DNA from: Streptomonospora mangrovi
GTDB lineage: Bacteria > Actinomycetota > Actinomycetes > Streptosporangiales > Streptosporangiaceae
Assembly (NCBI RefSeq): GCF_027604915.1
Contig: NZ_JAJAQC010000027.1
Location: 32,631 to 96,630 of the forward strand
DNA length: 64,000 bases
Reading direction: 5' to 3'
Shown: positions 1-8,066 of the stretch, one piece after another
How the letters are laid out: each line of letters begins with the position of its first letter
Numbering within the stretch: the stretch's first letter is position 1
Translations under genes and position numbers: made by a program
Notes under the pieces: model-generated
Told to the model about the DNA's origin: nothing
Databases searched by the model: none
The model's input: the letters and a program-made list of their open reading frames with translations, nothing else

Positions 1-227
1 CGATCAAGAACGTGCTGACCTCGGTGGTGAACGCCACCGCCGCGGTGTTCTACACGGTCTTCGCCCAGCCGGAGTGGCCGGTGGTGGGGTTGATCGCGGC
101 GGGGTCGGTGCTGGGCGGCTACGTCGGCGCCCGGCTGGGCCGCCGGCTCAAGCCGTTCGTGCTGCGCGGGCTGATCGTCACCGTGGGCCTGATGGCCGTG
201 GTCCACCTGGTGATCGAGCAGTTCTGA
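1..227 (+). CDS. TauE/SafE family permease, C-terminal fragment
   Basis: The gene is cut by the left edge; the reading frame begins at base 3 and the visible 74 residues are the C-terminus. They contain two hydrophobic helices, a glycine-rich loop (GSVLGGYVGARLGRRL) and a final helix, the usual ending of sulfite exporter TauE/SafE family membrane proteins. The family exports or imports small sulfonates and organic anions; the substrate cannot be told from this piece. The TGA stop is part of a hairpin shared with the convergent gene downstream. Family assignment is fairly secure, function is inference. Confidence 0.75.
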   Translation, partial: IKNVLTSVVNATAAVFYTVFAQPEWPVVGLIAAGSVLGGYVGARLGRRLKPFVLRGLIVTVGLMAVVHLVIEQF

Positions 228-248
228 CCCGGGCGCCCGACCGGGTCA
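225..248. terminator. Bidirectional hairpin containing both stop codons
   Basis: TGACCCGG at 225-232 and CCGGGTCA at 241-248 form a perfect 8-bp stem with an 8-base loop. The TGA of the permease and the TGA of the convergent HD-domain gene are the first bases of the two arms. It is short and has no T-tract on either side, so termination is inference. Confidence 0.45.
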
Positions 249-872
249 CCCGGTGGCCAGGTAGCCCCGGCGGTCGGCGTCCTCGATCAGGGCCACCGCG
301 TAGGAGCCCAGCGCCTCGGAGCCCTCGGCGATGATCCTGACCTTCTCCAGCACCTGGGCGCGCGTGACACCGTGGCGCACCCAGGTGCCGCCCTCGGTGT
401 GCCAGTTGGCCAGCATCGGGGCGAGGCGGTCGATGGCCTTGGCGAAGCGGGCCTCGGGGGTCTCGCGGGCCTCGAACTCCTCCCACAGGGCGCGGGTGCG
501 CTTGGCCTGGTCCTCGGGCAGCAGCGCGAAGATGCGGTCGGCGGCGGCGCGCTCGCGCTCCAACTGCGAGACGGACTCCTGGGCGTCGTAGACGAAGGTG
601 TCGCCGGCGTCGATCTCGACGATGTCGTGCAGCACGAGCATCTCGACCACGCGGTCGATGTCGGTGCCCTCGGGCGCGTACTCGGCGAACACCCGCGCGG
701 CCAGCGCCAGGTGCCAGGAGTGCTCGGCGTCGTTCTCGCGCCGCGAGCCGTCCACGAGCATGTTGCGCCGCAGGATCCGCTTGAGCTTGTCGGTCTCAAG
801 GTAGAACCGGAGCTGGGACGTGAGCCGTTCGTGGTCGACCCCGTTGGCAAACACCGGTGCCGGTTCCGTCAC
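246..872 (-). CDS. HD-domain phosphohydrolase (YfbR/HD_3-like)
   Basis: 208 residues. The metal-binding HD signature is visible as the HSWH segment near residue 60 and LVLHDIVEIDAGD about 30 residues later, followed by a helical C-terminal half typical of YfbR-like and YedJ-like hydrolases that dephosphorylate nucleotides. GTG at 872 was chosen because AGGAGGG lies 8 bases upstream; longer reading frames continue far into the neighbour and are artefacts. The gene converges on the permease and is divergent from the flavoprotein gene. Substrate unknown; 5'-deoxynucleotidase activity is only a family-based guess. Confidence 0.8.
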   Translation of the reverse strand: MTEPAPVFANGVDHERLTSQLRFYLETDKLKRILRRNMLVDGSRRENDAEHSWHLALAARVFAEYAPEGTDIDRVVEMLVLHDIVEIDAGDTFVYDAQESVSQLERERAAADRIFALLPEDQAKRTRALWEEFEARETPEARFAKAIDRLAPMLANWHTEGGTWVRHGVTRAQVLEKVRIIAEGSEALGSYAVALIEDADRRGYLATG

Positions 873-992
873 GTAAGCCGCCCTCCTAGCGCTGTGTTCG
901 TCACTATGTACCAGGGAGATCCCGGCCGCCACGGGGATGATCCCATGCAACGGCGGCAGACTGACGCCGGAGCGTCCGACAAGGGAGGCGGC

Positions 993-2366
993 ATGGAGCG
1001 GCGAGTGAACGCACGGCCACGACTGATCGTCATCGGAGGCGACGCCGCGGGAATGAGCGCCGCGTCGCAGGCCCGCCGGCTGCGAGGGCCCGAGGAGCTG
1101 GACATCCTCGCCTTCGAGCGGGGCCGCCACACATCGTACTCGGCGTGCGGGATCCCGTACCTGGTCGCCAAGACCGTATCGAGTGCCGAGGACCTCGTGG
1201 CGCGCGACCCCGACACTTTCCGCCGCGAGCACGCCGTGGACGTGCGCACGGAGACCGAGGTGGTGGGCATCGACCTGGACCGCCGCTCGGTCACCGCGCG
1301 CGGACCCGCCGGCGAGGAGGTCGAGGAGCGCTTCGACGACCTGGTGATCGCCACCGGCGCGGTGCCGGTGCGCCCCGCCCTGCCCGGGATCGACGCCGAG
1401 GGCGTGTTCGGGGTGCAGACCCTGGCCGACGGGATCGCGGTGCGCTCCTACGTGGACGAGGCGCGGCCCTCCTGCGCCGTGGTCGTGGGCGGCGGCTACA
1501 TCGGGCTGGAGATGGCCGAGGCGTTCATCGAGCGGGGCCTGCGCGTGCACCTGGTCGAGGCGGCGGCCGAGCCCATGGGCACCCTCGACCCCGACATGGG
1601 CGCCATGGTGCGCACCGCCCTCACCGGCCTGGGCGTGGAGGTGCACATGGGCGAGCCCGCCACCGGGCTGCGCACCGAGGGCGGCCGGGTGCGCGCGGTG
1701 GCCACCGAGAAGGGGGAGTACCCCGCCGACATCGTGGTGCTGGGGCTGGGCGTGCGGCCCAACAGCGCCCTGGCGCGCGCGGCCGGGCTGGAGATCGGCC
1801 CCACCGGCGGGATCGCGGTCGACGCGCGCATGCGCACCTCGGCCGAGGGCGTCTGGGCGGCGGGGGACTGCGTGGAGTCCTTCCACCGGATCTCGCACCG
1901 GCCGGTGTCGATCGCGCTGGGCACCCACGCCAACAAGCAGGGCCGGGTGGCCGGGACCAACATCGGCGGCGGCTACGCCCGCTTCGGCGGGGTGCTGGGC
2001 ACCGCCATCAGCAAGGTGTGCGGGCTGGAGGTGGCGCGCACCGGGCTCAACGAGGCCGAGGCGCGCGCGGCCGGGTTCGAGTACGAGGCGGAGACGCTGG
2101 CCTCCACCACCCGCGCGGGCTACTACCCCGGCGCGGCGACGATGACGACCAAGATCCTGGCCGAGCGGCGCACGCGGCGGCTGCTGGGCGCCCAGATCGT
2201 GGGCTGGGAGAACGCCGGAAAGCGGATCGACACCGTCGCCGCCGCGCTGTGGGGCGGCATGGCGGTGGAGGACCTGGCCGGCATGGACCTCGGCTACGCC
2301 CCGCCGTTCTCGCCGGTGTGGGACCCGGTGCAGATCACCGCCCGCAAGCTGGCCGAGCGGATGTGA
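993..2366 (+). CDS. FAD/NAD(P)-dependent pyridine nucleotide-disulfide oxidoreductase, CoA-disulfide-reductase-like
   Basis: 457 residues with an N-terminal dinucleotide-binding loop (VIGGDAAGMSAA, residues 13-24), the single redox cysteine C52 in the context SYSACGIPY, a second Rossmann site VVVGGGYIGLE and an FAD contact AAGDC. The one-cysteine arrangement (not CxxxxC) is that of CoA disulfide reductase, NADH oxidase and NADH peroxidase. It probably reduces a small disulfide or sulfane sulfur in the cytoplasm. The ATG at 993 has a GGGAGG ribosome site; the preceding open frame is unused. No rhodanese domain is fused to it. Confidence 0.85.
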   Translation: MERRVNARPRLIVIGGDAAGMSAASQARRLRGPEELDILAFERGRHTSYSACGIPYLVAKTVSSAEDLVARDPDTFRREHAVDVRTETEVVGIDLDRRSVTARGPAGEEVEERFDDLVIATGAVPVRPALPGIDAEGVFGVQTLADGIAVRSYVDEARPSCAVVVGGGYIGLEMAEAFIERGLRVHLVEAAAEPMGTLDPDMGAMVRTALTGLGVEVHMGEPATGLRTEGGRVRAVATEKGEYPADIVVLGLGVRPNSALARAAGLEIGPTGGIAVDARMRTSAEGVWAAGDCVESFHRISHRPVSIALGTHANKQGRVAGTNIGGGYARFGGVLGTAISKVCGLEVARTGLNEAEARAAGFEYEAETLASTTRAGYYPGAATMTTKILAERRTRRLLGAQIVGWENAGKRIDTVAAALWGGMAVEDLAGMDLGYAPPFSPVWDPVQITARKLAERM

Positions 2367-2445
2367 AGGCGCGGGTGAGGCCGTAGACGGGTGGGCGGCG
2401 TGGCGGCGAGGTGGCGCCCGGCTACCCGCCCGCTGTCTTCCCCGC

Positions 2446-3234
2446 CTACCGGCCGACGACCTCCTCCAGGTACGCCACGGCGGCCCGCGCCGCGTCCTCC
2501 TGGTGGGCGGGCGGGTCCGGGAGCGCGTCGCGCAGGGCCGCGTACAGCTCCACGCACCGCAGGACGGCCCGCCCCAGCAGGGCGGGGTCGTAGCCGGGGG
2601 CGGTCTCGACCAGCGCGGGCACGAGGCCGGGCAGCGCCAGTTCGGCCTTGCGCACCCCGCGCGGCTCCAGCCCGCGCGCGGCCCCGGCCAGCGGCACCAG
2701 CACCCGCGCCCGCAGGAATGCCAGGAACTCCACCACCTCGAACAGCTCACCCCGGCCGAGCTTGGTCGCCGCGTAGTGCACCCAGATCCAGAACCGGTCC
2801 TCGATCCACTGGGGGTCCACCTCCGGCGGCGCGGCGGGGGCGGCGGCCAGCGCCCGCGACAGCGCGCCGTCGCGCTCCCACACCACCCGGGGGTCCTCGA
2901 TCCGGTCGGCGAGTTCGTCGGCGCGCAGGAACTTGAGGTCGACGTGCAGCAGCGGGTCGGCGTAGAGGCAGATGAGCACCCGGGGCTCGCCGACGTGCTC
3001 GCCGGTGAACGCGGCCAGCAGCCGCCCCCATGACGCGGCGATCTCCCTGCGGGCGGCCATGACCGCCTCGTGGTGCTCGTCGGCGACGACGACCACGAGG
3101 TCGAGGTCGGAGTAGGCGTCCACGGCGCCGGACAGCAGCGAGCCGCCCGCGCCCAGCCCGGTGAAACGGGGGTCGGCGCGCACCCGGGCCTCGATCCGGG
3201 CCAGGGTGGCGGCGTGCTCACGGGGCAGGTCCAC
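2446..3234 (-). CDS. Nucleotidyltransferase-domain protein (aminoglycoside-adenylyltransferase-like)
   Basis: 262 residues. The N-terminus carries the polymerase-beta-type nucleotidyltransferase signature: G31-S32 followed by S42-D43-L44-D45, then a strand with DLKF that could supply the third carboxylate. The remaining 150 residues are helical, like streptomycin or lincosamide nucleotidyltransferases. GTG at 3234 has AGGAGG 6 bases upstream. Whether it modifies an antibiotic or a protein cannot be decided. The upstream region holds a large inverted repeat whose inner arm includes the ribosome binding site. Confidence 0.75.
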   Translation of the reverse strand: MDLPREHAATLARIEARVRADPRFTGLGAGGSLLSGAVDAYSDLDLVVVVADEHHEAVMAARREIAASWGRLLAAFTGEHVGEPRVLICLYADPLLHVDLKFLRADELADRIEDPRVVWERDGALSRALAAAPAAPPEVDPQWIEDRFWIWVHYAATKLGRGELFEVVEFLAFLRARVLVPLAGAARGLEPRGVRKAELALPGLVPALVETAPGYDPALLGRAVLRCVELYAALRDALPDPPAHQEDAARAAVAYLEEVVGR

Positions 3235-3238
3235 GAAA

Positions 3239-3299
3239 GCCCTCCTCAGCGGGGCGGCGGCGGCAAAGTCTTGCAATGTACAACGCCGCTGAGGAGGGC
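3239..3299 (-). promoter_or_regulatory. Promoter with 14-bp inverted repeat in front of the nucleotidyltransferase gene
   Basis: Bases 3239-3252 and 3286-3299 are perfectly complementary (core CCTCCTCAGCGG) and the downstream arm contains the AGGAGG ribosome site. Between them lies TTGCAATGTACAA. Read on the minus strand there is a candidate -10 TACATT (3280-3275) preceded at 18 bases by TTGCCG. If transcription starts there, only one arm is in the RNA and the repeat acts as DNA; a start further upstream would allow a hairpin that hides the ribosome site. Confidence 0.4.
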
Positions 3300-3352
3300 G
3301 GCAACGCGTCGTGCCGCACACTCGGCGCCGTCGGCGCCGGCCCCGCCGGGGC

Positions 3353-4288
3353 CTAGCCCAGCCGCACGGTCTCCTCGGCCGCCGAGCCGGTGGGGCTGAG
3401 GTGGGTGTGGAACCACTCCACCAGCGCGCGGTCGGCCAGCACGCCGCCGGGCTCGGGCGGGCCGGGCTGGAGGCCGGGCTCGGGGCCCATGGTGTGGGCG
3501 AGGTCGGGCACCACGATGTGCCGCAGCGCCTGCGGGATGTAGCCGGTGGCCAGGGCGTCGTGCAGGGCGCGGGTGCGCTCGGGCGGCATGACGTCGTCCT
3601 GGCCGCCGCTGACGATCAGCAGCGGCGGCTGGGGGCGGCGCGCGCAGATCTCGGCGGCGCGGGCGGTGAAGTCGAGCCAGGCGGCCACGCCGCGCGAGGT
3701 GTCGGTCCAGGCGTAGTCCACCCCCAGGCGGCGCTCGCGGGCGGCCAGCACCGGGCGGGGGTCCACGATCGGGTTGACCAGGCCGGCGGCGCCCACCGGC
3801 ACGCGGTTGTCGGCGAGGGCCAGCAGCGCGGCCGCGCCGCCCGCGCCCACGCCCAGGAGGCCGGCGGGGGTGTCGCCCACGGGGTGGAGTTCGCGCAGGC
3901 CGGCCACCGCGCGGGGGAGTTCGGCGGCGGCCTTCTCGACCACCGGGCCGAACAGTTCGATGAGGTAGTCGTCGTGGCCGCGCCGGTTGACCTCGGCGAT
4001 CCCGCCCTCGGGCAGCCGGGCGCCGAACATGGGCAGGCCCAGGTAGAACCGCCAGGCGGGCAGGGAGGCCAGCGGCAGGGTGCCGGCCAGCGCAATCTCG
4101 CTGCGCGGCGGCTCGAACGCGTGGAGCGCCACCACCATGGGAGCGTCGGCCACGGGCAGCGCCGGGGGCACGGCCAGGTAGGGGATTCCGGCCACCGTGC
4201 CGGTGGTGGGGTGGGCGGTGGCGAGCGGGGCGGTGGCGGACTGGGCGGTGCTGTCGGCGGGTCTTGGGGCGGTGCTGTCGGCGGGCAC
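3353..4288 (-). CDS. Alpha/beta hydrolase fold protein lacking the nucleophile serine
   Basis: 311 residues with an alpha/beta hydrolase layout: strand VVALHAFEP, an acid-loop segment SGGQDDVMPPE and a late histidine in DLAHTMG. At the nucleophile elbow, however, the sequence is G146-V-G148-A-G150-G, so the serine of GxSxG is replaced by glycine. The protein may be non-catalytic, or use another residue. GTG at 4288 has GGGAGGAGA upstream. The TetR gene follows upstream on the same strand 100 bases away and may control it. Confidence 0.65.
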   Translation of the reverse strand: MPADSTAPRPADSTAQSATAPLATAHPTTGTVAGIPYLAVPPALPVADAPMVVALHAFEPPRSEIALAGTLPLASLPAWRFYLGLPMFGARLPEGGIAEVNRRGHDDYLIELFGPVVEKAAAELPRAVAGLRELHPVGDTPAGLLGVGAGGAAALLALADNRVPVGAAGLVNPIVDPRPVLAARERRLGVDYAWTDTSRGVAAWLDFTARAAEICARRPQPPLLIVSGGQDDVMPPERTRALHDALATGYIPQALRHIVVPDLAHTMGPEPGLQPGPPEPGGVLADRALVEWFHTHLSPTGSAAEETVRLG

Positions 4289-4388
4289 TTGAGGGTCTCC
4301 TCCCGTGTGCGGTTGCCGCGCGCCGGAACGCGGGGCCGGGCGGCCGCCGCGCCGGTGCCCGGACCGTGGAGGGGTGCGGGCGGTGGCC

Positions 4389-5126
4389 TCAGCCGAAGTG
4401 GTGGCCGAGGTAGGTGCGCAGCAGCAGCTTGGTCTCCTCGATGAGGCGGGGCTCGCCGTCGGGGTCGAGGCGGAACGCGAGCTTGAGCACCGCGTCGGCG
4501 GCCTCGACGGCCACGACGACGGCGCGGTCCAGTTGCTCGCACTCGTGCGCGCCGCCGTGGGCGGTGAGCAACTGGCGCAGCCGGGTGGCGATCACCCGGT
4601 TGTTCTCGGTGCCGGAGTCCAGCAGCCGCTCGTCCACGACGTCGCCGAAGTGCAGGCTCCGGAACCCCGGGACGGTGCGGTGCATGTCAAGGTACTCGTC
4701 GATGATGACATCGGCGGCGTGCGTCCAGTGCTCGCGGTCCTCCTCGGCGAGTCGCTCGGTCACGCGCGCGGTGAACTGGTCGAGGTAGCGCAGGCCCAGC
4801 GCCTGGGTGATGGCCTTCTTGTCGGGGAAGAACTGGTAGACCGAGCCGATCGCCACACCCGCCCGCTCGGCGATCCGGGTGGTCGACAGCTCGCTGTAGC
4901 CGCCCTCGTCGAGGAGTTCGGCGCAGGCGTCCAGCATCCGCTGCACCCGCACCATGCTGCGGTGCTGGGCGGGCAGCCGGCGCAGCGGCGCGTAGGCCAG
5001 CGACGGCTCCACCGCGCCCACGCGGCTGCGCTGGTCGGCGGCCCCGGTGTCGTCCCCCGACTTGGCCTGCCGCGCGCCCGCCCTGGGCAGGGTTGAAGCG
5101 GTTGAGCTGCCAGAAGTTGTCGTCAT
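4389..5126 (-). CDS. TetR-family transcriptional regulator
   Basis: 245 residues. After a disordered 55-residue N-terminus comes a canonical TetR helix-turn-helix (TTRIAERAGVAIGSVYQFF followed by PDK) and a helical ligand-binding domain. ATG at 5126 is preferred over the adjacent GTG because the GGGGG ribosome site is better spaced. It lies upstream of the serine-less hydrolase on the same strand and is divergent from adenosine deaminase. A 5-bp inverted repeat TTCAA/TTGAA at 5153-5172 in the intergenic region is a weak operator candidate. Confidence 0.85.
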   Translation of the reverse strand: MTTTSGSSTASTLPRAGARQAKSGDDTGAADQRSRVGAVEPSLAYAPLRRLPAQHRSMVRVQRMLDACAELLDEGGYSELSTTRIAERAGVAIGSVYQFFPDKKAITQALGLRYLDQFTARVTERLAEEDREHWTHAADVIIDEYLDMHRTVPGFRSLHFGDVVDERLLDSGTENNRVIATRLRQLLTAHGGAHECEQLDRAVVVAVEAADAVLKLAFRLDPDGEPRLIEETKLLLRTYLGHHFG

Positions 5127-5319
5127 CACGCCCCCTATGATGTGCTTCCGCGTTCAAACGGTTCCCATTGAATTCCTGCTGAGCCGGCGCTGATCGGCGG
5201 CTGTCCGGATATGGCCAGTCGCGTACGGCGGGTAACTGCGCAGCCGGAGCGCGCGGGGGCACGGCGCTCTGGAAGCATGGTCAATCAGACGAATCAACGT
5301 CAAATGCCGGGGCCGCGCC

Positions 5320-5349
5320 TTGGCGCGCGGGGGGCCGCCTGCGTAGCGT
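5320..5349 (+). promoter_or_regulatory. Leaderless promoter of the adenosine deaminase gene
   Basis: TTGGCG at 5320-5325 and TAGCGT at 5344-5349 are separated by 18 bases. The ATG at 5357 begins 7 bases after the -10 element and no ribosome site is present, which fits a leaderless transcript, a common arrangement in actinomycetes. Confidence 0.6.
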
Positions 5350-5356
5350 CGCCGCC

Positions 5357-6397
5357 ATGGATCTGACCACCACCCCATCCGGCCTCGACACCGAGGCGTT
5401 CATCCGCGCCCTGCCCAAGGTCGAGCTGCACGTCCACCTGGAGGGCTCGATGCGGCCGGAGCTGCTGCTGCGGCTCGCGCGCAAGCACGAGGTGGCGACC
5501 CTGCCGGGCACCCTGGAGGAGGTGCGCGACTGGTACGCCTTCCGCGACTTCCCGCACTTCGTGGACGTCTACCTGGCCTCGGTGCACACCCTGGTGGACG
5601 AGGAGGACTTCGCCCTGCTGGCCGCCGACGTGGCCGCCCGGCTGGCCGCGCAGAACGTGCGCTACGCCGAGGTCCACGTCAGCCTCTACGGCCACCTGAT
5701 GCGCGGGGTGCCCGCGCGGACGGTGTTCGCGGGCATCGAGCGCGGCCGAATCGAGGCCGAGCGCGAGCACGGGATCCGGCTGCGCTGGATCCCCGACTAC
5801 CCCAGCGACTACGGCCCCGAGGTCGCCGAGCAGACCCTGGAGGCGGTGCTGGCCGAGGGGCCCGAGAGCGTGGTGGGGTTCGGCGTGGGCGGGATCGAGG
5901 CGCCCTTCGCGCCGGTGGCCCACCTGTTCGCCCGCGCGCGGGCGGCCGGGCTGCACAGCCTGCCCCACGCCGGCGAGCACGGCGGGCCCGAGCGGGTCCG
6001 CGAGGCGCTGGACCTGCTGGGCGCCGAGCGCATCGGGCACGGGATCGACGCCATGCGCGACGCCGACCTGGTGGCCCGGCTGGTGGCGGAGCGGGTGCCC
6101 CTGGACGTCTCGCCCACCTCCAACCTGCGCACCGGCGCGATCGCCGCCATCGGCGACCACCCCCTGCCGCGCATGGTGGAGGCGGGGCTGGTGGTCACCC
6201 TCAACAGCGACGACCCCACCATGTTCGGCACCGACCTCACCAACGAGTACCGCACGGCGGCCCGGCTGGGCCTGGACGCCTCGGCGCTGGCGGCGCTGGC
6301 GCGCAACGGGGTGGCCGCGTCGTACCTGGAGGAGTCGGCGAAGCGGGAGCTGACGGCGGAGATCGACGCGGTGCTGGCGGAGCACGCCGGCTCCTAG
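5357..6397 (+). CDS. add: Adenosine deaminase
   Basis: 346 residues, the normal family size. Metal ligands H25 and H27 (HVHLEGS), the HAGEHGG segment, ERIGHGI and the LNSDDP motif are in the expected order of adenosine/AMP deaminases. It converts adenosine to inosine in purine salvage in the cytoplasm. SLPHAGE and GVGGIE differ slightly from the commonest versions, so specificity for a related 6-aminopurine nucleoside, such as aminodeoxyfutalosine, is possible. The start is fixed by the leaderless promoter. Confidence 0.85.
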   Translation: MDLTTTPSGLDTEAFIRALPKVELHVHLEGSMRPELLLRLARKHEVATLPGTLEEVRDWYAFRDFPHFVDVYLASVHTLVDEEDFALLAADVAARLAAQNVRYAEVHVSLYGHLMRGVPARTVFAGIERGRIEAEREHGIRLRWIPDYPSDYGPEVAEQTLEAVLAEGPESVVGFGVGGIEAPFAPVAHLFARARAAGLHSLPHAGEHGGPERVREALDLLGAERIGHGIDAMRDADLVARLVAERVPLDVSPTSNLRTGAIAAIGDHPLPRMVEAGLVVTLNSDDPTMFGTDLTNEYRTAARLGLDASALAALARNGVAASYLEESAKRELTAEIDAVLAEHAGS

Positions 6398-6421
6398 GCG
6401 GTGCGGCGGGTGGGCGGCTCG

Positions 6422-6447
6422 GGCGGGCGGTCGTCGGGCCGCCCGCC
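6422..6447. terminator. GC-rich hairpin between convergent genes
   Basis: GGCGGGCGG at 6422-6430 pairs with CCGCCCGCC at 6439-6447 around an 8-base loop, between adenosine deaminase and the convergent CapA-like gene. No T-tract; terminator role is inference. Confidence 0.4.
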
Positions 6448-6503
6448 GCCCCCGTCGCGGTCCCCCGCCCGGGAAGATTCCCTCCGCCCCGGGAACCGGT
6501 CGC

Positions 6504-7754
6504 CTACCCGGCCTCGACCGCGTCGTCGGTCCCCTCCGTCGCGCCGCCCTCCGGCGCCGGGGCGAGGTCCAGGCCGCCGCACTCCGCGCGCAGCCCCTCC
6601 CAGGCGGCCAGGGCGTCCTTGGCCTCCGCGCCCTCGTAGGGCACGGGCACGCCGCCCTCGATCCGGGCGGGGGTCCAGGTGTCCCCGACCGCGCGGCCGT
6701 CCTCGAACTCCAGGGTGAGCACGCCGGTCTCGGCGGTGGCGTCCGCGTAGTTGTAGAACGCGAAGTTGCCCAGGCCGTAGTGGACGTAGGCGCCGCCCGT
6801 GTAGCCGCCGGGGGACAGGACGTGGGCGTGGCCGCCGACGACCGCGTCGGCGCCCGCCTCCACCAGCGCACGCGCCAGTTCGGGGGCGTGCGGCAGCGGG
6901 CAGTGCTCGCCCTCCAGGCCCCAGTGCAGGTAGACCACCACGACGTCGGCCTCCTTCGCCGCCGCCGCGACCGCGTCCACCAGGCGGGCGCGCTGCTCGT
7001 ACTTCGCCGACGCCAGACCGGGCCGGGTGTCGGTGGCGGTCCACTCGGCGATCAGGTGCTCGTCCAGGACGTCGCTGGCGCCGATCACCGCGACGGTTCC
7101 GGCGCCGGTCTCGACCAGATGCGGGGCGTACGCCTCCGCCGCGTTGTGCCCGGCGCCGACCAGGGGGAACCCGGCGGCCTCGGCCTCGGCCAGGGTGTCG
7201 GCCAGGCCCTCGGCCCCGAAGTCCATGCCGTGGTTGTTGGCCAGCGACGCGACGTCGACGCCCGCCGAGGCCAGCGCGGTGAAGGCGGTGGCGGGCGCGC
7301 GGAACGCGTACTCCTTGCCCGGCGCCCGGGTGCCGCCCTCGGTGACGGCGGTCTCCAGGTTGACCACGGCCACGTCGGCGGCCGAGAGGGTGTCGGCGAT
7401 GGAGGGCCCCAGCGCCGTCTCGGGGTCGGCGGCCAGGCGCTGGGCCAGTTCGCCCTCGAAGTGGACGTCGCCGCCCACGGCGACGGTGATCCGGCCCGGG
7501 TCGGCGGAGGGCGAGCCCGAGGCCGGGGGCGAGGAGCTGGGCGGGGGCGCGTCGCGCCCGGCGGCCTGGTCGCCGCCGCCCGACCCGTCGCCGCCCTGCC
7601 CGCCGGAGGAGGAGCAGGAGGTGGCCAGCGCGGCGGCGGCGAAGGCCGCGCCCGCGCGCAGGACGACGCGCCGGGTGGCCGGCCGGGCGGTCGGTCTGAC
7701 GGGCGGCCGCGCGGACGGCGGGGCTGTCGGCCGGGCGGGGGAGGGTCGGTCCAT
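6504..7754 (-). CDS. CapA/PgsA-type metallophosphatase-fold lipoprotein with Tat-like signal
   Basis: 416 residues. The N-terminus has a twin arginine (R28-R29), a hydrophobic stretch and a cysteine at 47 preceded by ATS, a weak lipobox, so export by Tat and lipidation are likely. The mature part has the bacterial capsule synthesis (PGA_cap/CapA) motifs: GDVHFEGE, NLETAVT, LANNHGMDFG, HWGLEG, GGHAHV and GLGNF. CapA relatives take part in poly-gamma-glutamate or wall-polymer metabolism, but many are orphans, as here. ATG at 7754 has GGAG 5 bases upstream. No capB/capC neighbours are present. Confidence 0.8.
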   Translation of the reverse strand: MDRPSPARPTAPPSARPPVRPTARPATRRVVLRAGAAFAAAALATSCSSSGGQGGDGSGGGDQAAGRDAPPPSSSPPASGSPSADPGRITVAVGGDVHFEGELAQRLAADPETALGPSIADTLSAADVAVVNLETAVTEGGTRAPGKEYAFRAPATAFTALASAGVDVASLANNHGMDFGAEGLADTLAEAEAAGFPLVGAGHNAAEAYAPHLVETGAGTVAVIGASDVLDEHLIAEWTATDTRPGLASAKYEQRARLVDAVAAAAKEADVVVVYLHWGLEGEHCPLPHAPELARALVEAGADAVVGGHAHVLSPGGYTGGAYVHYGLGNFAFYNYADATAETGVLTLEFEDGRAVGDTWTPARIEGGVPVPYEGAEAKDALAAWEGLRAECGGLDLAPAPEGGATEGTDDAVEAG

Positions 7755-8010
7755 GGTCGCTCCAGGGGGATGGGCGGCCAGGGGCCGCCGCGTGGGGTCG
7801 TCGCGGAGCGGGCGCGACCGGCACGGCCGGTTCCCGGTGCACGGGAGCGGCCACGGCGAGGATACGTCGGCGTCCCGCCGCGCCACAGGCGTGTTATGAA
7901 AAGGTGCGCTTACGATGCGTCGCCCCGCCGGTGCCGCCGGTGGCGGCGGCTCCCGCGCGGCCCGTCCGGCGGGCCGGAAAACTCCTGGTGAAGCCTTGCC
8001 CAACGCCCCC

Positions 8011-8066
8011 GACTGGAATCACTCGTTTTCTTGAATCATTCCAGTCTGTGTCGTAGAGTGATCACC
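8011..8066 (+). promoter_or_regulatory. catR operator and leaderless promoter
   Basis: GACTGGAAT (8011-8019) and ATTCCAGTC (8038-8046) form a perfect 9-bp inverted repeat with an 18-base spacer that itself repeats AATCA. TTGAAT (8031-8036) and TAGAGT (8054-8059) are 17 bases apart, with the ATG 7 bases further on, so the transcript is probably leaderless and the right operator arm lies in the promoter spacer. AGTGATCACC at 8057-8066 abuts the start codon. Confidence 0.7.
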
